Shown here: positions 1 through 6,058 of the stretch, piece by piece | Position numbering within the stretch: position 1 is the stretch's first letter | Layout of the letters: the number at the start of each line of letters is the position of its first letter | NCBI GenBank assembly: GCA_002432025.1 | Contig: DJFE01000007.1 | Span: 27,632-42,427 of the forward strand | Direction of reading: 5' to 3' | Origin: Candidatus Avelusimicrobium stercoris | GTDB taxonomy: Bacteria > Elusimicrobiota > Elusimicrobia > Elusimicrobiales > Elusimicrobiaceae | Length of the DNA: 14,796 bases | The notes under the pieces: generated by a model | Database searches by the model: none | The model's input: only the letters and a program-made list of their open reading frames with translations | Told to the model about the DNA's origin: nothing | Made by a program: the position numbers and the translations under genes

Positions 1-49
1 AAAACGAGTCAAGCCTTTTTTGGGCCCAGACGAAAAAACTCTTTTATAC

Positions 50-67
50 GGCCCTTTTAGGGCCTTT
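50..67 (+). terminator. Possible small terminator hairpin
   Basis: A perfect 6-bp stem (GGCCCT, loop TTT, AGGGCC) is followed by only three T residues. It could end transcription of a gene lying left of the window, but the T tract is short and no upstream gene is visible, so this is a weak call. Confidence 0.3.
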
Positions 68-107
68 AACGGCCAATCAAAAAACGACAAAAAGCCATCC
101 TTCGTTT

Positions 108-202
108 GTCATCCCCGAAGGTCGTAGTCGGGAATCCGTCGTTACGTTGTTTTCGTTTCCTTACGAAACGACAGATCCCCGACAGAAACTCTCGGGGATG
201 AC
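108..202. repeat. REPIN-like hairpin doublet 1 (A/A')
   Basis: Two palindromic units face each other, with GTCAT at 108 and ATGAC ending at 202 as outer ends. Unit A (108-143, plus) has arms ATCCCCGA and TCGGGAAT (one mismatch) around the 9-nt loop AGGTCGTAG, then the tail CCGTCGTT. Unit A' (166-202, minus) has perfect arms ATCCCCGA/TCGGGGAT around loop GAGTTTCTG, then CTGTCGTTT. The spacer is about 22 nt. The layout resembles REP doublets (REPINs), which RAYT transposases move. No transposase gene is present in this window. Confidence 0.85.
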
Positions 203-231
203 GCTTGTCTTGTTCTTATTCTATTTTCCTT

Positions 232-268
232 GTCATTCCCGAAGGTCGTAGTCGGGAATCTGTTGTTT
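232..268 (+). repeat. Single hairpin repeat (B)
   Basis: GTC, then perfect 8-bp arms ATTCCCGA/TCGGGAAT around loop AGGTCGTAG (the same loop as unit A), then the tail CTGTTGTTT. It sits between doublets 1 and 2 without an obvious inverted partner of its own. Confidence 0.85.
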
Positions 269-277
269 GTCGTTGCC

Positions 278-357
278 GTCATCCTGGAAAGTCGTAGTCC
301 AGGATCTGTCGTTATAAAATACGGATTAGATACTGGACAGAAACCTTCCAGTATGAC
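278..357. repeat. REPIN-like hairpin doublet 2 (C/C')
   Basis: Unit C (278-313, plus) has perfect arms ATCCTGGA/TCCAGGAT around loop AAGTCGTAG, then CTGTCGTT. Unit C' (325-357, minus) has perfect arms ATACTGGA/TCCAGTAT around loop AGGTTTCTG. The outer ends are again GTCAT and ATGAC. Compared with doublet 1, stem positions 3, 5 and 6 have changed on both arms together, while loop and head remain recognisable. Confidence 0.85.
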
Positions 358-377
358 CTTTTAATAACTACCCAACA

Positions 378-425
378 AACAACAGATTTCCAAACACTCC
401 GCGCCGCCAAACACTCGGGGATAAC
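378..425 (-). repeat. Degenerate long-loop hairpin repeat (E)
   Basis: Read on the minus strand this begins GTTATCCCCGAGTG, carries a GGCGGCGCGGAG core and ends AAATCTGTTGTTT. It aligns with the long-loop copy at 14585-14634 inside the pilin gene, which has the same GAGTG, CGGCGCGGAG and AATCTGTCG blocks. Here the head is GTTAT instead of GTCAT and the outer stem is damaged, so it looks like an old copy. A further possible relic with a GGCGGCG core lies at about 566-605, also minus. Confidence 0.65.
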
Positions 426-439
426 ACCTCTTTCTGGTT

Positions 440-542
440 GTCATCCCGGGCGTGGACCCGGGATCCAGTCTGTTTATTAGAAAAACTCCTCATTTTATCT
501 CTGGATTCCAGGTTCCCGCTTGTATGCGGGCCCTGGAATGAC
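440..542. repeat. REPIN-like hairpin doublet 3 (D/D')
   Basis: Unit D (440-475, plus) has perfect arms ATCCCGGG/CCCGGGAT around the 6-nt loop CGTGGA, then CCAGTCTG. Unit D' (501-542, minus) has perfect arms ATTCCAGG/CCTGGAAT, and its 19-nt loop contains a second hairpin (CCCGC/GCGGG). The head GTCAT/ATGAC is as in the other doublets, but the tail is CCAG instead of CTGTCG, so this is a second subfamily. Similar GTCATCCC...GGGATCC palindromes are widespread in bacteria (from memory). Confidence 0.8.
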
Positions 543-638
543 AACAACGGCAAACAACAACTAGCGCAATCCAGCACGCCGCCAAACACTACGGCAAACA
601 ATAAGAAAAAGCCCTTATTTCCCCGCAGATTTCCAAAG

Positions 639-647
639 TGGTATAAT
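639..647 (+). promoter_or_regulatory. metK promoter, extended -10
   Basis: TGGTATAAT is an exact extended -10 element (TGn plus TATAAT). No good -35 is seen 16-18 bases upstream, as is normal for extended -10 promoters. Transcription would start near 654, giving a leader of about 33 nt, too short for a SAM riboswitch. The metK ribosome-binding site AGGAG is at 676-680. Confidence 0.7.
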
Positions 648-686
648 ATACAGGAAACCCCTCAAATTTGTATCTAGGAGCCGTAT

Positions 687-1847
687 ATGATTAAACAAGG
701 CAAATGCTATTTTACGTCCGAATCCGTTTCCAAGGGACACCCGGACAAAGTCTGCGACCAAATTTCCGATGCTATTTTGGACGAGATTTTAAAGAAGGAT
801 AAAACCGCCCGCGTCGCGTGCGAAACGTATATTACGAGGGGGCTCGTGATTGTCGGCGGAGAAATTACCACCCGCACTTGGGTAGATGTGGAACAAATTG
901 CGCGCGACGTAATCAAAAACATCGGTTACGACGACGCCAAATACGGTTTTAACTACAAAACCTGCGCCGTAATTAACGTCATCGGCAAGCAATCGCCCGA
1001 CATCAGCCAAGGGGTTGACGTGGGCGGCGCGGGCGACCAAGGCTTAATGGTGGGTTACGCCGTGGACGAAACAATGGAATATATGCCGCTGTCCTTGGTG
1101 CTTTCACACGAAATTTTAAAGAATTTGGAAAAAGCCCGCCGCACGAAAATGCTCCCGTACTTGGGCCCCGACGCCAAAAGCCAGGTAACCGTGGAATATG
1201 TGGACGGCAAACCCGTGCGCGTGGATACCGTGGTGGTTTCCACCCAGCACACCGAGGATATTTTGGACAAAACGGGCACTAAAATTACCGAAAAATCCAA
1301 GAAGGAAATTGAAGCCGCGGCCATTATCCCGGCAGTTAAAAAATGGATTGATAAAGATACAAAAATCTACATCAACCCGACGGGAAAATTTGTTATCGGC
1401 GGGCCTCAGTCCGACACTGGGCTCACCGGGCGCAAAATTATCGTGGATACCTACGGCGGACGCTGTCCGCACGGTGGCGGAGCCTTCTCGGGTAAGGACC
1501 CGACCAAGGTGGACCGCTCCGCGGCGTATATGGCGCGATACATTGCCAAAAACATCGTGGCCGCTAAACTCGCCAAGGAGTGTACCGTGCAAATCGCGTA
1601 CGCTATCGGGCGCGACGAACCCGTCGGTTTCTATGTAGATACGGACGGCACGGGCGTTCTGCCGGATGAAAAACTGGCGCAAATTGCGCGCAAGATTTTC
1701 CCGATGACCCCGCGCGGCATTATTGAATACTTTAAACTGCGCAATCCTATTTACCTGCAAACGGCTTCCTTTGGGCACTTTGGCCGAAAGGAATTTCCGT
1801 GGGAAAAGACGGATAAAGTAAGCGCGCTTCAAAAGGCCGCACACTAA
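687..1847 (+). CDS. metK: S-adenosylmethionine synthetase (methionine adenosyltransferase)
   Basis: This cytosolic enzyme makes S-adenosylmethionine from ATP and L-methionine, releasing phosphate and diphosphate. At 386 residues it has full family length. The N-terminal motif FTSESVSKGHPDKVCDQISD (residues 9-28) contains the His18 and Asp20 equivalents that bind ATP and metal. GAGDQGLMVGYA (114-125) is the methionine/ATP signature. GGGAFSGKDPTKVDRSAAYM (263-282) is the C-terminal signature loop with the catalytic lysines. The start is fixed by AGGAG six bases before the ATG. It has its own extended -10 promoter and its own terminator just after the stop, so it is probably mostly monocistronic. 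No SAM-sensing riboswitch fits in the short leader. Nothing is missing or odd. Identification is secure. Confidence 0.98.
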   Translation: MIKQGKCYFTSESVSKGHPDKVCDQISDAILDEILKKDKTARVACETYITRGLVIVGGEITTRTWVDVEQIARDVIKNIGYDDAKYGFNYKTCAVINVIGKQSPDISQGVDVGGAGDQGLMVGYAVDETMEYMPLSLVLSHEILKNLEKARRTKMLPYLGPDAKSQVTVEYVDGKPVRVDTVVVSTQHTEDILDKTGTKITEKSKKEIEAAAIIPAVKKWIDKDTKIYINPTGKFVIGGPQSDTGLTGRKIIVDTYGGRCPHGGGAFSGKDPTKVDRSAAYMARYIAKNIVAAKLAKECTVQIAYAIGRDEPVGFYVDTDGTGVLPDEKLAQIARKIFPMTPRGIIEYFKLRNPIYLQTASFGHFGRKEFPWEKTDKVSALQKAAH

Positions 1848-1852
1848 TTTAA

Positions 1853-1877
1853 AGCCCCGTGCAAGCGGGGCTCTTTT
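1853..1877 (+). terminator. Intrinsic terminator after metK
   Basis: AGCCCCG (1853-1859) pairs with CGGGGCT (1866-1872) across a 6-nt loop, followed by CTTTT. It begins five bases after the metK stop. The ribosome-binding site of the next gene (AGGAG, 1880-1884) lies directly behind it, so read-through could give partial co-expression. Confidence 0.75.
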
Positions 1878-1897
1878 ATAGGAGAACATTTCCAACT

Positions 1898-2347
1898 ATG
1901 TTAAAATCCCGTGTACACGAAGCCAATCTGCGCCACCAGCGCGGCTACAACTGCGCGCAATCGGTTGTATGCACCTATTGCGGGCTGCTGAATATGAGCG
2001 AGGCCGACGCCTTGCGCGCAATGGAAGCCTTTGCGGGCGGCATTGCAGGCAGCGGTTCCACCTGTGGGGCCTTATGCGGGCTATTAATGCTGGCCGGACT
2101 TAAAAACAGCAACGGGGACGTAAACGACCGCTCCGGGCGCGGAAGCACCGTACAACTGGGACGGCAATTATTAACCCGCTTTAAAGCGTGGAACGGATCG
2201 GACGTGTGCCGCGAATTAAAGGGGTTAGAGACGGGCAAAGTATTACGCAAATGCCCCGGGTGCATTGCCGACGCGGCGCGCCTGGCCGAAGAAGTTTTAT
2301 TTGAGGGAATTTTTGAACCGTACGCCCCGCGCACGGAGGAGGAATAA
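1898..2347 (+). CDS. C_GCAxxG_C_C family putative redox protein
   Basis: A small cytosolic protein (149 residues) of the cysteine-rich family named C_GCAxxG_C_C. Its function is unproven, but it is regarded as redox-active or metal-binding. The signature is visible: YNCAQSVVCTYCG (residues 17-29) and the glycine-rich AGGIAGSGSTCGALCG (46-61), with cysteines at 19, 25, 28, 56, 60, 104, 119 and 122. No signal peptide is seen. The ATG at 1898 is chosen over an in-frame GTG at 1859, because the latter lies inside the metK terminator stem. AGGAG at 1880-1884 is a rather distant but usable ribosome-binding site. The stop codon touches the next ATG, so it is co-translated with the DJ-1-like gene. 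Family assignment is good; the biochemical role is unknown. Confidence 0.8.
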   Translation: MLKSRVHEANLRHQRGYNCAQSVVCTYCGLLNMSEADALRAMEAFAGGIAGSGSTCGALCGLLMLAGLKNSNGDVNDRSGRGSTVQLGRQLLTRFKAWNGSDVCRELKGLETGKVLRKCPGCIADAARLAEEVLFEGIFEPYAPRTEEE

Positions 2348-2887
2348 ATGAAGAAAGTTTGTATGATTTTAACGGACGGATTTGAAGAAATTGAAGCCGT
2401 AGGCACTTACGCCATTTTGCGCCGCGGCGGGCTGACGGTGGATATTTATTCCCTGCTTAACCAAGACGCCACGGGCCGCTTTGGCCTTACCTGCACAAAA
2501 TTGCACGCCTTTGCCCATTTAAACGCGGCGGATTATGACGCGCTCGTCATCCCCGGCGGGCCGGAATACAAGGCCTTGGAAGCAAGCCCTGCCGTACAGG
2601 CGCTTATTAAAGCCTTTATGGAAGCGGGCAAGGTGGTGTCCGCCATTTGCGCCGGGCCTACTTTGCTTGGGCACGCGGGCTATTTAAAGGGCAAAAATTA
2701 TACTTGCTTTACCTCTATGAACGAGGATTTTGGCGGGACATATCACGACGATTACGCCGTAACGGACGGGAACATCGTTACGGGCAAAAGCGCCGCCGCC
2801 ACGATAGATTTTGCCTTTGCGGTTTTACAGGCCGTTGCCGGGAAGGAAGCCGCAGATAAAACCAAAAAGGAAATTTATTACAAGTAA
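2348..2887 (+). CDS. DJ-1/PfpI (ThiJ) family protein
   Basis: A 179-residue single-domain member of the DJ-1/PfpI superfamily. GFEEIEAV (residues 11-18) carries the glutamate (Glu16) that pairs with the catalytic cysteine in DJ-1. SAICAGP (98-104) is the nucleophile elbow with Cys101. DALVIPGG (64-71) is a conserved strand-turn, and TDGNIVTGKSAAATIDFAFAVLQ-type sequence (139-161) matches the family C terminus. Members act as glyoxalase- or deglycase-like enzymes, chaperones or amidases; the substrate cannot be read from sequence. The ATG follows the upstream stop directly (TAAATG), and GGAGGAGG at 2335-2342, inside the upstream gene's last codons, is a strong ribosome-binding site, so the two genes are translationally coupled. 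Pairing with a cysteine-rich protein hints at thiol or stress chemistry, as inference only. Confidence 0.88.
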   Translation: MKKVCMILTDGFEEIEAVGTYAILRRGGLTVDIYSLLNQDATGRFGLTCTKLHAFAHLNAADYDALVIPGGPEYKALEASPAVQALIKAFMEAGKVVSAICAGPTLLGHAGYLKGKNYTCFTSMNEDFGGTYHDDYAVTDGNIVTGKSAAATIDFAFAVLQAVAGKEAADKTKKEIYYK

Positions 2888-2902
2888 TTTAATCAGCCAG
2901 AG

Positions 2903-2932
2903 AAAAGCCCCGCCAATAAAGCGGGGCTTTTT
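2903..2932. terminator. Bidirectional intrinsic terminator
   Basis: AAAAGCCCCGC (2903-2913) pairs with GCGGGGCTTTT (2921-2931) across a 7-nt loop. With A-tract and T-tract on either side it serves both the DJ-1-like gene (plus) and the converging cupin gene (minus, stop at 2938). Confidence 0.9.
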
Positions 2933-2937
2933 ATACC

Positions 2938-3261
2938 TTAAAAAACAACGGTTAGCATCATTTTAAACTGCTCTTTGCCATACACCGCGTGCGGGTGGCG
3001 GGCCGGCATTAAAATTGCTTCCCCTGCCGCCAGTTCGTGCTTTACCCCGTCTATGGTTACCTCGCCTTTTCCGTCCAGGCACAGTACCAAGGCGTCGCCG
3101 CCCGATTCGTGCGTGCTGATTTCTTCACCTTTATCAAAAGCAAACAGCGTAATGCTTACCGCGCTGTTTTGCACCAAGGTTTTGCTGACAATCTGCCCGG
3201 GCTGGTACGATACTTGGTCTTTAAGTTCTACGGCCGAAGCCACAGGAATATTCTTCATCAT
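2938..3261 (-). CDS. Small single-domain cupin protein
   Basis: A 107-residue cupin, probably a small metal-binding beta-barrel in the cytosol; substrate unknown. Cupin motif 1 is recognisable as GEEISTHESGGDALVLCLDG (residues 45-64) with His51, but the second histidine of the usual HxH is Ser53. Motif 2 is GEAILMPARHPHAVY (80-94), with the conserved PxxxPH and His91. This pattern is common in small cupins next to sugar or stress genes. Start: two adjacent ATG codons (3261 and 3258) follow the ribosome-binding site AAAGGGGGG at 3270-3278; either may be used. The gene lies 63 bases downstream of the acyltransferase on the same strand and no clear terminator separates them, so they may be co-transcribed. 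The altered metal ligand makes catalytic activity uncertain. Confidence 0.8.
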   Translation of the reverse strand: MMKNIPVASAVELKDQVSYQPGQIVSKTLVQNSAVSITLFAFDKGEEISTHESGGDALVLCLDGKGEVTIDGVKHELAAGEAILMPARHPHAVYGKEQFKMMLTVVF

Positions 3262-3324
3262 ATAAAAATCCCCCCTTTTATTAAACTAGCAAATGCAAGG
3301 TCCTCCGACCAGCGCATAAAAGGG

Positions 3325-4395
3325 TTATAACAAATATTTTTTTAACCCCGGGATTTGGTACAGCAGGGCAATAATCCCATTGCTAAGCACAAATAACAAT
3401 ACGCTAAAAGCCCCCACCATAACAACGGGGCACGCTCCAAACGCCTTAAACCAGCCATAGTGCATACACAAATCCACCAAAATTAAATGGCACATATACA
3501 CGCCCAAACTGTAATAAGCCAAATGCTGTATAAGGCTTACGGCCTTATCAAAAAAGTGGACTTTTTCCAAATGTTCCTTTACCCACACAAAGAGCCCCGC
3601 CCCCAGCAAAAAGGCAAAGGGCGTAATGCTGGCCCCAAAGGTGGCGTATTTATAAAAAGGATTCGGGCGAACATTAAAATAGGCATAAGTGCCCGCCGTC
3701 ATTAATAAAAGCGACGCCCACGCCCCGGCATAGAGCCATTTTTTCGCCCGTCTGCCAATGCCAAACTTGCACACATAATAGCCAAACACAAAATGTGCGC
3801 CGAAAATCAGGCACGGAATTTTAATTAAATTCGTAAAACTACTAATAGGAAGCCAATTTGGCAATAGCGCCTTTTCTACTTCTTCCAGCACTGGGCAAAC
3901 CGTCGCCAGGAAAAGGCTGATAACCATAAAATACACCAGCAAGGTGCGCGTTCCCGTGGCCACCAACGGGCGCAAAAGCGGCGTAAAGATATAGAGCCCC
4001 ATTATCATCGGCAAGAACCAATACCATTGCAGGGAAACAAAAAAGTCCATTGCCCACTTTTCCATAGGATCGCCACCCACCCAAATATTTACAATCAGCG
4101 TGCGCAACGCCGCCCAACCCAGCCACACCGTCAACATACGGAAAACATATTTTTTAAATATATTGCCAAGAGTAATTTCCTTTTCCGGGTTCAAAAAAAA
4201 CACACCGCTCATCATTACAAACACGGGCACCGCAAAGCGCGTAAAGGCCAAATATAAATCCGTCAAACACCAACTAGCGGAACCAAACGGAATAGAATTT
4301 TCCAAATAATAAGACGAGACGTGCAGGGAAACAATCGCAAACGCCGAAAATACCCGCAAAATATCTAACCATACAATACGTTTAGCATTTATCAT
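3325..4395 (-). CDS. Acyltransferase 3 family membrane protein
   Basis: An integral membrane O-acyltransferase-like protein of 356 residues with about ten hydrophobic segments. The N terminus WLDILRVFSAFAIVSLHVS (residues 9-27) shows the family pattern with Asp11, Arg14 and His25. FAVPVFVMMSGVFF (about 54-67) is the second conserved block. Relatives (WecH, OatA, OafA types) transfer acetyl or other acyl groups from the cytosolic side to polysaccharide or peptidoglycan sugars. No extra SGNH domain is present. The start is supported by AGGAGC at 4402-4407, six bases before the ATG. A terminator of the upstream gene ends just before this site, so a promoter of its own must lie in or near 4396-4467, but none is obvious. 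The acceptor substrate cannot be told from sequence. Confidence 0.85.
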   Translation of the reverse strand: MINAKRIVWLDILRVFSAFAIVSLHVSSYYLENSIPFGSASWCLTDLYLAFTRFAVPVFVMMSGVFFLNPEKEITLGNIFKKYVFRMLTVWLGWAALRTLIVNIWVGGDPMEKWAMDFFVSLQWYWFLPMIMGLYIFTPLLRPLVATGTRTLLVYFMVISLFLATVCPVLEEVEKALLPNWLPISSFTNLIKIPCLIFGAHFVFGYYVCKFGIGRRAKKWLYAGAWASLLLMTAGTYAYFNVRPNPFYKYATFGASITPFAFLLGAGLFVWVKEHLEKVHFFDKAVSLIQHLAYYSLGVYMCHLILVDLCMHYGWFKAFGACPVVMVGAFSVLLFVLSNGIIALLYQIPGLKKYLL

Positions 4396-4413
4396 TTTAT
4401 TGCTCCTATAAAC

Positions 4414-4446
4414 AAAAAGCGGGCGAAATGATATTCCCCGCTTTTT
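4414..4446 (-). terminator. Intrinsic terminator at end of the six-gene operon
   Basis: On the minus strand AAAAAGCGGG pairs with CCCGCTTTTT around a 13-nt loop, starting about 22 bases after the stop of the outer-membrane gene. The A-rich side also gives a T tract on the plus strand, but no plus-strand gene needs it. Confidence 0.8.
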
Positions 4447-4467
4447 GCTTTTCTAAAAACTATTTTG

Positions 4468-5235
4468 TTAAAACCGCAAGGACAAGGACGCTTCCGCGCC
4501 CAAGCCATAATAGGCATAGTTGGCGGCCAAACTCAAATCCAAGTACGACGGCAATTTAAAGTTAAAGCCCGCCGTAGCGCGCGCCGTGGCGGCGTGTTCC
4601 CGCGTACCAATAAGGTCTGGCGAGAGCAGGGCTTGGTTAATGTTAAGCGTGGTATAATCCACCCCGCCGCCCACATAAGGTACAAAATATTTAAATTTCA
4701 TAGACAGCACCAAACTGGCGTTATAATGCGTGGCGGAAAAATCACGCGCGCTTGCGCTATGGGCCGCCACCACCAGCATCGGCTGAAAGGAGCCCAACAT
4801 TTCGTTCGGGCGGGTAATCCCCCAGCGTAGCCCGCCGCCGGCAATCGTCAACCCTTGGTAACTGCTCGCGCGGATAAACCCGTCAATGCGGAAAGGCATC
4901 CCGATATCGGCCTGCAACCACGGATAGACTACCGAGCCCACATCGTCGCGGTCGCCTAAGGCAGTATGCTGTTGGGTGGCGCGGTCGTCGCCGTTACCCT
5001 TACTCATTTTAAAAACCATACTCGCGCGGGGGCCGATTTGAAAGCCCCCCCAGCCCAAAATTCGCCCCGTGGTGTATGTACCCGAGCCGATAATGCCGCC
5101 CAAGTCCTTCGTAAACGCGCGGACGTTCTGCTGGGTTACGTTTGCTCCGAAATCGTCCCAAATATTGCGGGCAAACGCGCCCGGAGCGCACAGAAAAAGC
5201 GCCGTTAAAACCAAAACCAGTTGCTTGACTTTCAT
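4468..5235 (-). CDS. Probable outer-membrane beta-barrel protein
   Basis: A secreted protein of 255 residues that I do not recognise by family. Residues 1-22 form a signal peptide (basic MKVK, hydrophobic core, cleavage after AFA). The mature part alternates hydrophobic and polar residues in strand-like stretches rich in Gly, Tyr and Ala, e.g. YFVPYVGGGVDYTTLNI near 183-199 and YLDLSLAANYAYYGLGAEA near 231-249. It ends in SLRF: a C-terminal phenylalanine is the usual signal for outer-membrane barrel insertion. Start: AGAGG at 5242-5246, six bases before the ATG. It lies 29 bases after the DUF192 gene, same strand, and is the last gene before the terminator. A transport or structural role in the outer membrane is inferred only. 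Confidence 0.7.
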   Translation of the reverse strand: MKVKQLVLVLTALFLCAPGAFARNIWDDFGANVTQQNVRAFTKDLGGIIGSGTYTTGRILGWGGFQIGPRASMVFKMSKGNGDDRATQQHTALGDRDDVGSVVYPWLQADIGMPFRIDGFIRASSYQGLTIAGGGLRWGITRPNEMLGSFQPMLVVAAHSASARDFSATHYNASLVLSMKFKYFVPYVGGGVDYTTLNINQALLSPDLIGTREHAATARATAGFNFKLPSYLDLSLAANYAYYGLGAEASLSLRF

Positions 5236-5264
5236 TTGTAACCTCTATGTAAAAATTTAAATCG

Positions 5265-5606
5265 TTATTTGGTCAGCACGATTTCGTCGCCGGGTTTTAC
5301 CCGTCCGGCAAGCGTACCGCCCATAAGTTCCAAGGTGTAGCGCGAGCCGCGCACAAAGCGGCTAAAACGCCACGGTTTCATTTGTTCCGCCACATACAAC
5401 ACACGCCCGTTTTTATCAAAAAACACGGCGTCTATCGCAAAGCGCATAAAGCAAGTGTGTATCTGCGGACAGGGATCCAATAAAAGACCCTTTCCCTTGG
5501 CAAGCCCGCGCCGAAACATCAGCCCCTTTAAGCGGGTCCAATACGTGTTTGCCATTTCTATTTCCTGCGCCAGCGTTTCGCCGGTGCGTTTTAATACACA
5601 CTTCAT
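5265..5606 (-). CDS. DUF192 family protein
   Basis: A 113-residue protein of the DUF192 family, whose function is not established. The family block RLKGLMFRRGL (residues 25-35) is followed by IHTCFMRFAIDAVFFDKNGRVL (49-70, equivalent to the usual W/CMK/R-xx-IPLDVIFLD) and by LELMGGTLAGRVKPGDEIVL (92-111). Many DUF192 proteins carry an export signal; this one begins straight with the domain, so it may be cytosolic, or exported with the aid of another protein. The ATG overlaps the upstream stop by four bases (ATGA), and AGGAAG (5611-5616) lies inside the upstream gene, so it is translationally coupled to the secreted unknown before it. Family call is firm; the role is unknown. Confidence 0.85.
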   Translation of the reverse strand: MKCVLKRTGETLAQEIEMANTYWTRLKGLMFRRGLAKGKGLLLDPCPQIHTCFMRFAIDAVFFDKNGRVLYVAEQMKPWRFSRFVRGSRYTLELMGGTLAGRVKPGDEIVLTK

Positions 5607-6058
5607 TTTTCTTCCTGTGCGCGGGCCGACAACAACCGCTCGGTACGCGCCTGTAACGCTTTATCCAAAAATATAAAATACTCCGGCGGTACTACGCCAA
5701 AGCCTTCTTTGTTTTGAAATATTAAAAAAGTAACCAGCCACGCTTCATCATATGATACCTCTGCAATCCACATACCGGGCCGCGTTTGGGCCGGGCGGAA
5801 ACTGTGCAAGGAAATATCTCCCTTGCCAGCCGTTTGGCGGCAGGAAGCCGGGCACTTTTTTAATATTTCAAAAGTCTCTTTTGTCAGCACGCGGATATTG
5901 GCATATTTCCCGCGCGCAAGCGGCAGGACGGGCTTGCCCTCTTGGGTAAGCGTGATGTCCGCCACCTTAAACAAAGAGCCGTACTGCAAGGTAAAAGCGC
6001 ATAGCCCCAACGAAGCCCACAAACACAGCCCCAGCAGGACTATGCGCTTATAAAACAT
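5603..6058 (-). CDS. Small secreted or membrane-anchored protein, unknown
   Basis: I do not recognise this 151-residue protein. Residues 1-21 form a hydrophobic export signal (MFYKRIVLLGLCLWASLGLCA), possibly with a cleavage site near LCA-FT; no clear lipobox is seen. The rest is a small soluble domain with one CxxxC pair (Cys69, Cys73) and a charged C terminus (ARTERLLSARAQEEK). The start codon shares one base with the efp stop (TAATG) and no strong ribosome-binding site precedes it, so translation probably depends on re-initiation after efp. The gene overlaps the DUF192 gene by four bases at its end. Such tight packing suggests that it and the DUF192 protein are made together, perhaps as partners; that is inference. 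Confidence 0.65.
   Translation of the reverse strand: MFYKRIVLLGLCLWASLGLCAFTLQYGSLFKVADITLTQEGKPVLPLARGKYANIRVLTKETFEILKKCPASCRQTAGKGDISLHSFRPAQTRPGMWIAEVSYDEAWLVTFLIFQNKEGFGVVPPEYFIFLDKALQARTERLLSARAQEEK

Larger units (their letters stand above)
1..640. other. Gene-free region filled with hairpin repeats
   Basis: About 640 bases upstream of the metK promoter hold no convincing gene. From about 108 to 605 nearly everything is made of short palindromic elements: A at 108, A' at 166, B at 232, C at 278, C' at 325, E at 378, D at 440, D' at 501 and a probable decayed relative around 566-605. The small open frames here (minus 368-601, plus 438-677) are translations of these repeats and are not called as genes. 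Bases 68-107 show nothing recognisable. Confidence 0.8.

Noticed and set aside
108..542. CRISPR array
   Set aside because: Repeats alternate in orientation, vary in stem and loop, and have irregular spacers; no cas genes are present.
438..677. 79-residue open frame upstream of metK (and a 77-residue one on the minus strand, 368-601)
   Set aside because: Both are made of translated palindromic repeats (units D, D' and E), have no ribosome-binding site, and the first runs through the metK promoter.
648..686. SAM riboswitch in the metK leader
   Set aside because: The predicted leader is only about 33 bases and shows no SAM-I, SAM-II or SAM-III type structure.
1116..1895. 259-residue minus-strand open frame
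   Set aside because: It lies opposite metK, which is certain; it has low-complexity Arg/Phe/Gly composition typical of an antisense shadow and no family motif.
1859..1897. GTG start for the C_GCAxxG_C_C gene
   Set aside because: This would place the first codons within the metK terminator stem; the ATG at 1898 has a ribosome-binding site and matches the family N terminus.
2546..2567. GTCATCCCCGGCGGGCC palindrome in the DJ-1-like gene
   Set aside because: It encodes the conserved VIPGGPE turn and lacks the repeat's stem, loop and tail.
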